Assembly: GCF_016428975.1 (NCBI RefSeq)
Contig: NZ_JAELTT010000021.1
Location: 1-64,000, forward strand
Length of the DNA: 64,000 nucleotides
From: Dyella sp. ASV21
Lineage (GTDB): Bacteria; Pseudomonadota; Gammaproteobacteria; Xanthomonadales; Rhodanobacteraceae
Reading direction: 5' to 3'
Each line of letters begins with the position of its first letter. The stretch's first letter is position 1. Positions 43,088 through 52,643 of the stretch are shown piece after piece. Under the pieces are notes generated by a model. It did not search any database. It was given only the letters and a program-made list of their open reading frames with translations, and was not told where the DNA came from. Made by a program: the position numbers and the translations under genes.

Positions 43088-43771
43088 ATGCACACGCTCT
43101 ACATTGCCAACAAGAACTACTCCTCATGGTCGCTGCGCCCCTGGGTGCTGATGAGCGAACTGGGTATTCCCTTCGAGGAGCAGGTGGTTGCCTTCAACGA
43201 AGGGTCCAACTGGGAGGCCTTCCGTCGCTTTTCGCCGAACGGGCGGGTGCCCTGCCTGCGCAACGGTGACACCGTCGTGTGGGATTCCCTGGCCATCGCC
43301 GAATACCTGGCCGAAGCATTCCCCGCCGTGTGGCCGTCCGAACGCGAGGCACGCGCCTGGGCGCGTTGTGCCGCCGCGGAGATGCATTCGGGCTTCGGCA
43401 CGCTGCGCGAGGAGTGCGGCATGAATTGCGGCCTGCGCGTAACACTGCATGCCATCGGTCCGTCGTTGCGGCGCGATATCGATCGTGTCGCCGAGCTGTG
43501 GAATGAAGGGCTGGCACGTTTCGGTGGGCCGTTCCTGGCCGGCAAGACATTCACCGCGGTGGACGCGTTCTTCGCGCCGGTAGCCTTTCGCGTGCAGACC
43601 TACGGGCTCGCGCTACCGGGCGCGGCCGCCGACTACGCCGCGCGCATGCTCGCGCTGCCATCCATGCAACGCTGGTACGCGGCGGCGCTGGCTGAGCGCT
43701 GGCGCGACGAAGCGCATGAGCGCGAGATCCGCCATTACGGCCAAGTGCGCGAGGACCTGCGCGCGGCCTGA
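43088..43771 (+). CDS. Glutathione S-transferase family protein
   Basis: A 227-residue cytoplasmic protein. The N-terminal thioredoxin-like domain is MHTLYIANKNYSSWSLRPWVL with RVPCLRNGDTVVWDSLAIAEYLAE, where the SSWSLRPW segment probably provides the catalytic serine. The C-terminal helical domain covers ~85-225. The substrate is unknown. GGAG lies 7 nt before the start. The gene ends 1 nt from the end of the convergent Pr6Pr gene. Confidence 0.92.
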   Translation: MHTLYIANKNYSSWSLRPWVLMSELGIPFEEQVVAFNEGSNWEAFRRFSPNGRVPCLRNGDTVVWDSLAIAEYLAEAFPAVWPSEREARAWARCAAAEMHSGFGTLREECGMNCGLRVTLHAIGPSLRRDIDRVAELWNEGLARFGGPFLAGKTFTAVDAFFAPVAFRVQTYGLALPGAAADYAARMLALPSMQRWYAAALAERWRDEAHEREIRHYGQVREDLRAA

Positions 43772-43772
43772 A

Positions 43773-44429
43773 CTACATGGCATGCGGTGCGGCGACACCT
43801 TGTCGTCGTGCCTGCCAACGCGCCAGCGCCAGCAACACCAGCGCCACCGCCACGAAGGCTACCAACACCCCCAGGGCATCCATCAGCACCTGCAGGTAGC
43901 CCAGCGCGCGTACGTCGAGGAACGGGTACGGATACCAGCCATCGACGGCGCCGCGCAGCAGCACGTACAGGAAATAGCCGGCTGGATAGCTCTGCCACAC
44001 CAGCACCTGTGACCAGCGCAGGCCGCCCTTGGGTACGGCCAGCCACCAGTACAACAGGTACAGCAGCGGCATCACGTCGTGCACGATCACATCGGCCAGC
44101 AGCAGCCAGCCCTCGGGATGCCATAGCTGACGCAGCATCAGGTTGTAGATCAGGCTGACGATGGCGATGCTCATGGCGATCGCCGTCTGCACGCCGGGGC
44201 GCAGGTAAAAGCGCAGCATGGCATTGCGCGGGCCGATCGCCGCCGCCGACAGCACCTTGGTCACCAGGATATTGGTGAGGATGGTGTAGAAGCCCAGATA
44301 CAGCCACACGCCGCCCAGCACCGTGCCCCCCTTGTCCAGCGTCATGCGGATGGAGAACCACAGCTGCAAGGCCAGGCCAAACGTGCCCAGCGCGGCGCCG
44401 AAGAAGGCAAATGGGCGATAGCGCAACAT
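43773..44429 (-). CDS. Pr6Pr family membrane protein
   Basis: A 218-residue inner-membrane protein with about six to seven helices. The pattern YLGFYTILTNILV, VIVHDVMPLLYLLYWWLAVPKG and WQSYPAGYFLYVLLRG is that of Pr6Pr (FAR-17a/AIG1-like) proteins. Function is unknown; eukaryotic relatives hydrolyse lipids. It lies 7 nt downstream of the TMEM175 gene and is probably co-transcribed with it. Confidence 0.85.
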   Translation of the reverse strand: MLRYRPFAFFGAALGTFGLALQLWFSIRMTLDKGGTVLGGVWLYLGFYTILTNILVTKVLSAAAIGPRNAMLRFYLRPGVQTAIAMSIAIVSLIYNLMLRQLWHPEGWLLLADVIVHDVMPLLYLLYWWLAVPKGGLRWSQVLVWQSYPAGYFLYVLLRGAVDGWYPYPFLDVRALGYLQVLMDALGVLVAFVAVALVLLALARWQARRQGVAAPHAM

Positions 44430-44436
44430 CAGGACC

Positions 44437-45075
44437 TCAGGCGGTGGCCGGTGCGCTCGCCAGGCGCAATGCGCGGCGCCGCCCCATCATTGCATAGAGC
44501 CGTACCAGCAATGGGATGCCGATAAGCACCAGGTTATTCCATCCCGGTGCGAACCAGGCGATGACCAGCGACAACGCTGCCGCGGTGGGCAGGCCCCACG
44601 AACGCCAGCGCGTTGCCGATACCAGCTCCGGCGCCAGCTCGTGGCGCAAATACGGTGCCCGCAGCGCGCGCGTGAACAGCATCCGCTGCAACAGGCCAGC
44701 GACGAGCAGGGTGCCCGAATAGAACATTTCCGGTACGCGCGCCAAGGGCGCGGAACTCATGAACGCCGTGGCAAACGGCATAAAGGCCACCGCCATCAGC
44801 AAGAGCATGTTGGGCCACATGATGGCCGGGCTGTAATCCGCCAGCATGCCGAACACGCGGTGATGCGCCACCCACAGCGCGCCGATAACCAGGAAGCTCA
44901 GCACGAAACCCATGAAGCTCGGTTGCAGTTCATGCAGTGCCGAGAGGAAAGCGCCATCGTCGCCGTTGCCGATATGCGGCACATGCACCTCGATGATGAG
45001 CAAGGTGATGGCGATGGCGAACACCGCATCGGAGAAGAACGTGAGACGTTCGAGTTGAAAAGCGCTCTTGCCCAT
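44437..45075 (-). CDS. TMEM175-family ion channel-like protein
   Basis: A 212-residue six-helix membrane protein. The family motif is at the start of helix 1: ERLTFFSDAVFAIAITLLII, containing the FSD signature. Bacterial TMEM175 proteins are single-repeat, tetrameric K+-permeable channels, and the length fits. The start at 45075 follows AGGGGGG with 6 nt spacing; an extension to 45111 lacks support. It forms a pair with the Pr6Pr gene. Confidence 0.9.
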   Translation of the reverse strand: MGKSAFQLERLTFFSDAVFAIAITLLIIEVHVPHIGNGDDGAFLSALHELQPSFMGFVLSFLVIGALWVAHHRVFGMLADYSPAIMWPNMLLLMAVAFMPFATAFMSSAPLARVPEMFYSGTLLVAGLLQRMLFTRALRAPYLRHELAPELVSATRWRSWGLPTAAALSLVIAWFAPGWNNLVLIGIPLLVRLYAMMGRRRALRLASAPATA

Positions 45076-45158
45076 GGCGGCCCCCCTGGCGCGAAAAGTA
45101 TCGTGCCCCAAGCAGCCGGAGCGCCCCGCAGGTTAGCAAGGGCGCCGGGCGGCGACTA

Positions 45159-45911
45159 TCAGAACTTGTAGCCGCGATGGATCGCCACGATGCCGTTGGA
45201 AAGATTGCGCACATCCACGCGGCCAAAGCCTGCACGCTCCATCATGCCCTTGAGCGTCTCCTGATCCGGATGCTTGCGGATCGACTCGGCCAGGTACTGA
45301 TAGCTGTCGGCGTCACCGGCGAACAGTTGGCCCAGCTTGGGCAGGATCTTGAACGAATGGAAATCGTAGAGCTTGCTGAAGGTCTCGTTCTGCACGCGCG
45401 AGAACTCCAGCACCAGGGCGCGGCCGCCGGGCTTGAGCACGCGGCAGATATCGGCCAGCGCCTTGTCCTTGTCGGTGACGTTGCGCAGGCCAAAGGCCAT
45501 GGTCACCGCGTCGAAGCTGTTGTCCGGAAACGGCAGACATTCGGCATTGAGCTGCGCCCAGCGCAGGCCTGAAACCAGGCCGCGGTCGGTCAGGCGGTCA
45601 CGGCCCACGCCCAGCATGGCGGCGTTGATGTCGCCCACCACGACTTCGCCCGAAACCCCCACGACCGGCTTGAGCAGCGCGGCGATGTCGCCGGTGCCGC
45701 CCGCCAGGTCCAGCACGCGGTCGCCGGAGCGCACGCCGCTGATCGCCACAAAGTGGCGCTTCCACAGGCGATGGATACCCATGGACATCAGGTCGTTCAT
45801 CAGGTCGTAATTGCGCGCGACGGAGGTAAACACCTGGCCGACAAGCTTTTGCTTGTCGGTGACGGGGACATCGCGGAAACCGAAGTGGGTGGTCTGGGGC
45901 TGTTCGCTCAT
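45159..45911 (-). CDS. ubiE: Ubiquinone/menaquinone biosynthesis C-methyltransferase UbiE
   Basis: A 250-residue SAM-dependent methyltransferase that methylates the benzoquinol ring in ubiquinone synthesis. Family blocks: [20 protein letters not shown], the SAM motif [26 protein letters not shown] and [19 protein letters not shown]. The length equals E. coli UbiE (251). It is not beside ubiJ-ubiB, which are 32 kb to the left. Confidence 0.96.
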   Translation of the reverse strand: MSEQPQTTHFGFRDVPVTDKQKLVGQVFTSVARNYDLMNDLMSMGIHRLWKRHFVAISGVRSGDRVLDLAGGTGDIAALLKPVVGVSGEVVVGDINAAMLGVGRDRLTDRGLVSGLRWAQLNAECLPFPDNSFDAVTMAFGLRNVTDKDKALADICRVLKPGGRALVLEFSRVQNETFSKLYDFHSFKILPKLGQLFAGDADSYQYLAESIRKHPDQETLKGMMERAGFGRVDVRNLSNGIVAIHRGYKF

Positions 45912-46108
45912 GGGCTAATGGTAGCGGATCGGGGGCAGGGCTTCCTGATTGCGGTCCAGTTCCCCCTCTCGCCGGGACCGGGGCCCAAAGCAGGGCACTG
46001 GGGACCTGCCCTTCGGCTGTTGAAAAGCGCCTCCTGCTTTCGCAGGGGGCGACGCAGCAGGGATGACGATTAGCGAAGGCGCGGCTGACTCGCGCGCCCC
46101 CACGTGCC

Positions 46109-47470
46109 TCACATCACCGGCTTCCCATCTTCCTTGTAAATCACCCCATTCTTCATCACAAAACTCACCTTCTGCATGAGTGTGATGTCATCCAGCGGAT
46201 TGCCCGGCACCGCGATCACATCCGCATAGCGGCCCGCCGCTACCTGGCCCAGCTCGTTCTGCTTGTGCAGCAACTCGGCGGCGTGCGTCGTGGCGGCCTG
46301 CAGCACGAACATCGGCGGCATGCCGGCTTGCACCATGTATTCGAACTCCTTGGCGTTCTGCCCGTGCGGATACACCGCCGCATCGGTGCCAAAGGCGATT
46401 TTTACGCCGGCCTTATAGGCCTTGCCCGCCGTGGCCTGGATGATGGGGCCGACCTGCATGGCCTTGGCCGCCACTTGCGGCGGGTAGTAACCCGGCTTGG
46501 CGGCCATTTCCTGCACGTACTTGCCGGCGATGATGGTGGGCACGTACCAGGTACCGTGTTCCTTCATCAGCTTCATGTCCTCATCGTTCATGAAGGTGCC
46601 ATGCTCGATGGAATCCACGCCGGCCAGCACGGCGCGACGGATCGCCTCAGCGCCATGCGCATGCGCGGCCACGGTAAAGCCGTAGTCGTGCGCGGCGGTG
46701 ACCACGGCCTTGATCTCCTCGATGGTCATCTGCGCGTTGTCCGCGCTGCTGCTTTCGTCGAGCACACCACCCGAGGGCATGATCTTGATCACGTCCACGC
46801 CGTCTTTGTAGTGCTGGCGCACGGCCTTGTAGGCGTCTTCGGGACTGTTGATCACGCCGTCCTTCGCGTTCGGGTCGCCAGCGAGGTCTTCCCGGTAGCC
46901 GTCGGTGGGATCGGCATGGCCGCCGGTGGTGCCGATGGGCTTGCCGGCAGTGAACATGCGCGGACCCGGCACGATGCCGGCGTTGATGGCGTTGCGCAGG
47001 GCGATGGATTCGTTGTTGCCATCCCCCACGTTGCGCACGGCGGTAAAGCCGGCCAACAGGGTACGACGCGCATACACGGTGGAGCGCACCGCGTAATCGG
47101 CCACGTTCCAGCGGAACTGGTCGGAGTAGCCGGTGGGACTGGTTTCGAACGAGAGATGGGTGTGCGAATCGATCAGGCCGGGCAGGCAGGTGGCGTCGGC
47201 CAGATTCACCGTGGTGAAGCGCGCGCCGGTGCTGCTGGCAGCGTCGTGATACGGGGCATCGTCGGCGCGGCCGTTCTTGATCTCCTTCACGCGGTTGCCT
47301 TCCACCACCACGGTGGTTTCGCCCAGCAGCTTGCCGGCGGCGGGATCGACCATGCGTGCGCAGTGCAGCACGGTGACGTCGTGGTTGCTGGCGGGTGCCT
47401 CGGCCGCCAGGGCGGCGGGCAAGGCGAAGACGGCGGCAATCGCCGCGGCTAAGGCAAGGCGTGTGGTCAT
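46109..47470 (-). CDS. Exported metal-dependent amidohydrolase
   Basis: A 453-residue amidohydrolase-superfamily enzyme with a signal peptide (MTTRLALAAAIAAVFALPAALA), so periplasmic. Metal ligands include H103 and H105 in DSHTHLSFE. HAHGAEAIRRAVLAGVDSIEHG gives two more histidines, and KIAFGTDAAVYPHG gives the catalytic aspartate. It resembles imidazolonepropionase-like or Xaa-Pro dipeptidase-type members that hydrolyse cyclic or dipeptide amides. The start at 47470 is set by the signal peptide; the longer open frame upstream runs into plsB. Confidence 0.9.
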   Translation of the reverse strand: MTTRLALAAAIAAVFALPAALAAEAPASNHDVTVLHCARMVDPAAGKLLGETTVVVEGNRVKEIKNGRADDAPYHDAASSTGARFTTVNLADATCLPGLIDSHTHLSFETSPTGYSDQFRWNVADYAVRSTVYARRTLLAGFTAVRNVGDGNNESIALRNAINAGIVPGPRMFTAGKPIGTTGGHADPTDGYREDLAGDPNAKDGVINSPEDAYKAVRQHYKDGVDVIKIMPSGGVLDESSSADNAQMTIEEIKAVVTAAHDYGFTVAAHAHGAEAIRRAVLAGVDSIEHGTFMNDEDMKLMKEHGTWYVPTIIAGKYVQEMAAKPGYYPPQVAAKAMQVGPIIQATAGKAYKAGVKIAFGTDAAVYPHGQNAKEFEYMVQAGMPPMFVLQAATTHAAELLHKQNELGQVAAGRYADVIAVPGNPLDDITLMQKVSFVMKNGVIYKEDGKPVM

Positions 47471-47521
47471 GGCGAGCTCCCCGATTGAAGCCCCCATCTT
47501 AGGCGAGTGCCGCCAACGAAA

Positions 47522-47543
47522 AGGGGTGACTTTCGTCACCCCT
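47522..47543 (-). terminator. Rho-independent terminator of plsB
   Basis: On the minus strand AGGGGTGAC, a GAAA loop and GTCACCCCT are followed by TTTTC. It is 17 nt beyond the plsB stop and separates it from the amidohydrolase gene. Confidence 0.85.
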
Positions 47544-47559
47544 CGGGTATCGGCTCGGG

Positions 47560-50214
47560 CTATTCCTTGTGGACGCCCGCGGTGCTGTCTTCGGTCACCG
47601 CCGTAGGCTCGCTCGGCGCGTGGGCGTGATGCTCGGCCGCCACATGGCGTTCGTGCAGCGCCTCGCTGGAGGCATCGGCGGGCACCGGCCTGGCCGCTTC
47701 CGGCGTCGGCGCGTGTTCCTTCTCGCCGTCGCCGCCAGGTGTGATCTTGAGGATCGAGTGGCGTACTTCCCGCGCCAGGATCACGCGGGCATCGCGCACC
47801 ATGTCTTCCAGTGCGCTGTCGTAGTCGAGCTTGCCGGCTTCGTCGGTCCATACGATGCGGCTTTCGCGCAGCTTCTGGATGAAGCCGCGGAATAGCGCCT
47901 TGTCGAAGAACTCCGGCGCCGACAGTTCGTTGAGCAGGGCCAGGCGCTGCGCGGTGAGCGTGCAGGCGTTTTCCAGCTCCGCGCCGGTGAGCGTATGCGG
48001 GCCGTTCTTCACCAGCGCGGCGATGGTGATGTAGTAACGCTCAAAGGCCTGGATCAGGCTACGCGCAATGATCTTGAGCTGGAACGCCGCATCGTCCTGG
48101 CCGGGACCGCGCTCCAGCACGCGGCCTTCGCCGGTGCTTTCCAGCAGGCCGCGACGCACGAAGAAGTCGATGGTGGCCTGCAACTGCGCGCAGAAGCCGT
48201 CCGCGTCCCACGGCAGGAATAGTTCGCCCTGGATGAACGGGTAGATGATGCGGCCCAGGCGTAGCACCGAGGCGCGCGACATGCGGCGGTTGTTGAGGAA
48301 ACAGCACGCCACCCACGCCGCGGTGGCGGTGAGGTGCAGCACGTTGTTGCGGAAATAGCTGAGCAATACCGCCTGCTCGTCCTCGGTCACCAGCACGTCG
48401 CCCAGCGGGTGGCGCACGCGACGGATCCAGCCCATCTGCTCGCCGTAGGCGATGATGCCGGCGGGGTCCATCGATGTGAGGGTGACGCGGTCCGAATAGG
48501 GCAGTTCTTCCAGCAGCGACTTGGTCAATTCCAGCTGCGCCAGCAGGTCGTTCTCCGCCATGGCGTGCTTGGGCGTGGCCAGCAAGGCCAGCGCCAGGAG
48601 ATTGATGGGATTAACGTCAGCGGCACGGTTGATGTTGATCTGGATGCGATCGGCCAGCGTATCGACCACGCGATTGAGCCACTCGGGCTTGGCATCCGGA
48701 TCGTCGATGGCCGAGCGCCAGTTGGGGCTGGCGGCATCGAGCAGCGGATTGAGCTCGATCGGCTCGCCGAAGTTGAGCGCCACATGGCCGTAGCGCTGGC
48801 GCAGCACTTTCAGGCCACGCAGCAGGCCCAGCAGCGATTCCTTTTCCTTGGGCTTGCCGGAGAGCTCGCCGATGTAGCTCTTGCCTTCCATCAGCTTCTC
48901 GTAGCCGATGTACACCGGCTGGAACAGCACCGGTCGGCGCGGCGCGCGCAGGAAGGCGCGCACCGTCATCACCAGCATGCCGGCGCGCGGCGCCAGCAGG
49001 CGACCCGTGCGCGAGCGGCCGCCTTCGATGAAGTATTCCATCGGCACGCCACGGTCGATCAGCTGGGCCACGTACTCGTTGAACAGCACCGAGTACAGCG
49101 CATTGCCCTTGAAGCTGCGGCGCAGGAAGAACGCGCCGCCACGGCGCAGGATCGGGCCGATCACCGGCAGGTTGAGGTTTACGCCCGCCGCGATGTGCGG
49201 CACCACCACGCCCGATACGTGCAGCTGATACGACATCAGCAGGTAGTCGGCGTGGCTGCGATGGCAGGGCACGTACACCACTTCGTGGCCGGGCGCGGCG
49301 GCGCGGGCCTTCTCGAAGTGATGCATGGCGATGCCGTCGTACAGCTTGTTCCAGAAGTTGGACAGCAGGAACGACGCCGAGCGCACGACCGGGTGCGAGT
49401 AGTCGGCGGCGATCTCCATGACCATGTCATGCGCCTTGCGCCACGCCTTGGCCGGGCTGATGTTTTCCTTGGCCGCGGTGGCCGCGATGGCTTCGCGCAC
49501 TGGCTCGGCGTTGAGCACCGCGTCCACCACCGTGCGCCGGTGCGAAAGATCGGGGCCGATCACCGCCGCGCGAATGCGACGGAAGTGCGTGCGCAGCACG
49601 CGGGCGATCTTGCGGGTGAGGCGCTCGGGGCGGGTGTCGCCTGCTTCGCTCATCACCGTGCGCAGCGACACCGGCTGAGAGAAGTGCACCACCGTGTCGC
49701 GGCCGTTGAGCAGCAGCGCCAGCATGCGGCGGAAGCGGCCCACCATTACCCAGTTCTCGGAGAACAGCACGCGGAACCAGCCCGACTCGCGGGTGGGGGC
49801 GCGGCCGACGTAGATGGAAACCGGCACGACCTGGATGTCGCGTTCGGGGTCGCCTTCCAGCGAGCGCACCAACTGGCCCAGCGGTTCGGTGGGCGAGCGC
49901 TTGCGGTTACGCCCGAACAGCCAGCCGTCGCGGCGGGCCAGGGCGAACACCGAACGCTTGCGGCGGGTGCCGCTGAGCGCTTGCATGGGCGTAGGCAGGC
50001 CGGCCTCGCGGCAGGCGCGTTCAAGGATGAGCGCATCGGATAAGCCGTCGCGCTCGATGACGTAGCAAACCGGCACGCCCGGCTGCAGCAAGGCAGCCGG
50101 TTCGGCGGGATCGCGGCGGATGCGCACCCAAGGTTCGAGCAGTTGCCCGGCCAGGTTGAACCACCAGGGCGCGCGGCTACGGGCGGGAGTGTCCGTGGTC
50201 GACATATTCAGCAT
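47560..50214 (-). CDS. plsB: Glycerol-3-phosphate 1-O-acyltransferase
   Basis: An 884-residue inner-membrane enzyme that puts the first acyl chain on glycerol 3-phosphate, the committed step of phospholipid synthesis. The catalytic H-X4-D is HRSHAD at 318-323. GGAFFLRRSFKGN, FIEGGRSRTGR and LFQPVYIGYEKLMEG are the other acyltransferase blocks. The size is near the E. coli enzyme (807) with a longer, polar, histidine- and alanine-rich C-terminal tail of ~50 residues. Two close in-frame starts exist (50214 and 50205); neither has a strong ribosome site. Confidence 0.95.
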   Translation of the reverse strand: MLNMSTTDTPARSRAPWWFNLAGQLLEPWVRIRRDPAEPAALLQPGVPVCYVIERDGLSDALILERACREAGLPTPMQALSGTRRKRSVFALARRDGWLFGRNRKRSPTEPLGQLVRSLEGDPERDIQVVPVSIYVGRAPTRESGWFRVLFSENWVMVGRFRRMLALLLNGRDTVVHFSQPVSLRTVMSEAGDTRPERLTRKIARVLRTHFRRIRAAVIGPDLSHRRTVVDAVLNAEPVREAIAATAAKENISPAKAWRKAHDMVMEIAADYSHPVVRSASFLLSNFWNKLYDGIAMHHFEKARAAAPGHEVVYVPCHRSHADYLLMSYQLHVSGVVVPHIAAGVNLNLPVIGPILRRGGAFFLRRSFKGNALYSVLFNEYVAQLIDRGVPMEYFIEGGRSRTGRLLAPRAGMLVMTVRAFLRAPRRPVLFQPVYIGYEKLMEGKSYIGELSGKPKEKESLLGLLRGLKVLRQRYGHVALNFGEPIELNPLLDAASPNWRSAIDDPDAKPEWLNRVVDTLADRIQININRAADVNPINLLALALLATPKHAMAENDLLAQLELTKSLLEELPYSDRVTLTSMDPAGIIAYGEQMGWIRRVRHPLGDVLVTEDEQAVLLSYFRNNVLHLTATAAWVACCFLNNRRMSRASVLRLGRIIYPFIQGELFLPWDADGFCAQLQATIDFFVRRGLLESTGEGRVLERGPGQDDAAFQLKIIARSLIQAFERYYITIAALVKNGPHTLTGAELENACTLTAQRLALLNELSAPEFFDKALFRGFIQKLRESRIVWTDEAGKLDYDSALEDMVRDARVILAREVRHSILKITPGGDGEKEHAPTPEAARPVPADASSEALHERHVAAEHHAHAPSEPTAVTEDSTAGVHKE

Positions 50215-50258
50215 CCGCAGATTGTAACCGGTCGAACTGTTAGAACCGGGTTCGGCGC

Positions 50259-51278
50259 TCAGTGCGTGCGCTTTTCGGCCGGCGCGGGGGCATGCGCGGA
50301 CGCGCTGGCGGCGGGGTGCACCTCAAGCGTGCCGACCGTGCTGGAGGCTGGCGCCGGAGCGCTGCCGGCAGCGGCAGGCGCCAACAGGCGCTCGTGCGCC
50401 TCGCGCGTGTTCTGCAGTACGTCCGCGCTGTACCAGCGGTTGTCCTGCTCGATCAGCTCCGATTCCATCGCCAGCGGCTTGCCGAGCAGGGTGTAGTCGA
50501 TACGCACGCGGGCATGGCCGTTGCGGTTCTCCAGCACGCTGACCTTGACCGAGTCCAGGGTCTCGTCGACCGACAGCCCGTACAACGAGAGCACCTGCTT
50601 AATGCCGAGGAAGCCCACGCTGTACTTTTGCATGGCGGTGTCGAAGTCCATCGCGCGCAACTGTTCGGGCGTTTTCAGGTCGAGCTTGCGAGCGGTGTCC
50701 ACCGCCACGGCGATGGCCTGTTTGGCGCGGGCCTGGTCGAACCAGGGTACCTGCTGCGCCCACGGCGCAAGCACGTTGATGACCTCGGTGGCCTGCTGCT
50801 TCTGCGGGGTGGTGAGGTCCTTGCTTTGCGCCACGCCGGTGGCCGCTATGGCCTGCCCCACACCGATCATCACCGGGAGCTGATCGTGATACTGCGCCTG
50901 CAACTGCTGCAGCTTGGGCTTGGCCAGCGCGTAGAGCTTGGTCTCCGCGTTGGGCTCGGTCATCAGCTGCATGTTCTTGATGAAGTCGGCGCGCTCTTCC
51001 GGCGTGATCGGTTGCTCGTCCGGGCGCGGGCGCGTCCAGTCGGCGCGCAGCGTGTCGTAATCGGTCGGCGGTAATGCGTGCTTCCAGAAGCCGGCGAAGT
51101 CGCCCGCCTTGATCAGCGCCACGGACTGTTGCACCGAGGCCTCGGGCGTTTCCCCGCCCGCCACCACGATGGGTGGCGCGCTTGTGGTGTGCCTGGTCAT
51201 GACCAAGGCGATCACCGAGGCCAGTACGAGCAGGGCGACGAAGGCACCAACGGCGTAGAAGACGGATGAGCGACGCAT
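50259..51278 (-). CDS. Membrane-anchored protein of unknown function
   Basis: A 339-residue protein with one N-terminal helix (FYAVGAFVALLVLASVIALVM, ~6-26) and a large, mostly helical periplasmic domain (~40-300), then an alanine/proline-rich tail. TPEASVQQSVALIKAGDFAGFWKHALPP resembles the start of lumazine-type or DUF-like domains, but I cannot place it. It starts 44 nt upstream of plsB on the same strand. The leader before it contains a terminator (51389-51426) and several hairpins, so expression may be attenuated. Confidence 0.75.
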   Translation of the reverse strand: MRRSSVFYAVGAFVALLVLASVIALVMTRHTTSAPPIVVAGGETPEASVQQSVALIKAGDFAGFWKHALPPTDYDTLRADWTRPRPDEQPITPEERADFIKNMQLMTEPNAETKLYALAKPKLQQLQAQYHDQLPVMIGVGQAIAATGVAQSKDLTTPQKQQATEVINVLAPWAQQVPWFDQARAKQAIAVAVDTARKLDLKTPEQLRAMDFDTAMQKYSVGFLGIKQVLSLYGLSVDETLDSVKVSVLENRNGHARVRIDYTLLGKPLAMESELIEQDNRWYSADVLQNTREAHERLLAPAAAGSAPAPASSTVGTLEVHPAASASAHAPAPAEKRTH

Positions 51279-51388
51279 GGGGTCTCTTGAGGTAGCGCCC
51301 ATCCAACGGCAGCGTATGGGGCGGTCGGCGGAGGGTAAGCGGGGCGCTGCGGGGCCACAAGGCCCAGGGGCTTATGCTGGGGGCTGCC

Positions 51389-51426
51389 CAAAAAGAAAAC
51401 CCCGCGGGCGTTGGGCCTCACGGGGT
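51389..51426 (-). terminator. Minus-strand rho-independent terminator in the intergenic region
   Basis: On the minus strand ACCCCG (complement of 51421-51426) pairs with CGGGGT (complement of 51399-51404), and the tail then reads TTTTCTTTTT. It lies 149 nt after the phosphatase stop and 110 nt before the next gene. Confidence 0.65.
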
Positions 51427-51578
51427 AATCCGGCAGAGCCGGAAGGGAAATGGCCTTGCCTGCGGAATATTCAAGGTCAGCAGGTGTTGGCGGGGAGGAT
51501 CTTACCTCCCCGATAAACTTAAGGCAATACTTTAAGTTGAGCCACGTAAGCTGCTGATTTTATTTAATTATTAATCAG
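51427..51578 (-). ncRNA. Candidate structured RNA (chain of hairpins) or attenuator leader
   Basis: Five inverted repeats follow each other: 51429-51434/51438-51443 (TCCGGC/GCCGGA), 51452-51458/51472-51478 (GGCCTTG/CAAGGTC with a wobble), 51491-51498/51505-51512 (CGGGGAGG/CCTCCCCG), 51516-51522/51532-51538 (AACTTAA/TTAAGTT) and 51554-51559/51573-51578 (CTGATT/AATCAG). The minus-strand terminator at 51389-51426 completes the unit. No open frame explains the region. It could be a small RNA, the structured 3' end of the phosphatase mRNA, or a leader controlling the gene at 50259-51278. I recognise no known RNA family. Confidence 0.4.
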
Positions 51579-52480
51579 TCGAAACGCAGCGATTGAATCT
51601 TCTGGCGGCGACGTTCGTCGCGCGGTGCCGTCCAGTCATTATTAAACAAAGACGGCTCCCATGCGCCATAGGTCGGGTTGGGCAACACGAACCAGCGGGT
51701 GCCGAACCAGCTCATATAGGGCGCCACGGCTTTCTCGCGGCCTTCGGCATTATTGGCCAACACGGTTACAAAATCGGCGATCTGGTCGCCAAACTGCATC
51801 AATACGCGGTATTTGTGGCTAACCAGCTGGCGGCGGCAACCCTTCTCGGTGCCCACCTGCTCGCAATCTTCCACGAAGGTGCCGAGGCCCAGAAACGCTT
51901 CGGGGCCGGACACCGGCAGGCCTTCCTTGCGCAGGTTGGCCAGGGTGGCCTGGTCCAGGTCCTTGGCGCGATTGGAGATGTAGATCACCGCCACGCCGTG
52001 CTTGGCCGCGAACTGGGTGAACTCCACCACGCCCGGCAGGGCGCGGGCGCGCTGCTCATTGCACCAGGCGGCCCAGTCGGCCTCGTTGTACTCGCCGCCA
52101 CTCTTCACCAGGCGGGCCTGGTAGGGCGAGTTGTCCAGCACGGTTTCGTCGATATCCAGCACCACCGCTGGCTTGAGGCCCTTGGCCGGGGCCACGCGAT
52201 CATCCTTCGGCAGGGCGTCCCAGGTGGGGTCGGCCAGGGCGGCCAGCAGGCGCGCCTGGGCGTCGCGGTAAGTCTGCAGATAGATCAGGTTGTGCTCGAT
52301 GGCGGTCTGGCTCCAGGCCACCGCATTGAGGTTGTCGTCCGCCGGGGTGCCGGCGCGGGTGGGAGCGGAAGCGACCGCGGCGGTCGGCGCCGAGGGGGCG
52401 GCCGGGGCTTTGGCGGGTGGACTGGCGCAACCGGCGAGCAGGAGCAGGGCGGCCACGGCGGCCGGCAAACGGATCGACAT
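51575..52480 (-). CDS. HAD-family acid phosphatase lipoprotein (e(P4)/class C-like)
   Basis: A 301-residue lipoprotein (lipobox LAGC, modified Cys18) with a proline/alanine-rich linker to ~residue 48. The HAD nucleophile motif is VVLDIDETVLDN with D109 and D111, and IYISNRAKDLDQATLANL and a late DQIADF motif follow. This matches the e(P4)/5'-nucleotidase class C phosphatases of the outer membrane, which release phosphate from nucleotides including NMN. The start at 52480 is set by the lipoprotein signal. Confidence 0.9.
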   Translation of the reverse strand: MSIRLPAAVAALLLLAGCASPPAKAPAAPSAPTAAVASAPTRAGTPADDNLNAVAWSQTAIEHNLIYLQTYRDAQARLLAALADPTWDALPKDDRVAPAKGLKPAVVLDIDETVLDNSPYQARLVKSGGEYNEADWAAWCNEQRARALPGVVEFTQFAAKHGVAVIYISNRAKDLDQATLANLRKEGLPVSGPEAFLGLGTFVEDCEQVGTEKGCRRQLVSHKYRVLMQFGDQIADFVTVLANNAEGREKAVAPYMSWFGTRWFVLPNPTYGAWEPSLFNNDWTAPRDERRRQKIQSLRFD

Positions 52481-52643
52481 GAAGGATTCCCGGAGAAGCA
52501 AACAGACAGAATCGGACAAGTTTACGACAGCACCGTGTCGCGCTTCCCTGGCTGCGCCCAGTTGCGTCGGCCTACACGCGGGGCTGGCGGCCCCGGCCCC
52601 CGGCTGACAGACTCAGGCCATCCCCACCGTCGCACGAACTTGC

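Noticed and set aside
48334-50043. 569-codon plus-strand frame opposite plsB
   Set aside because: No domain and typical antisense composition; plsB motifs are complete.
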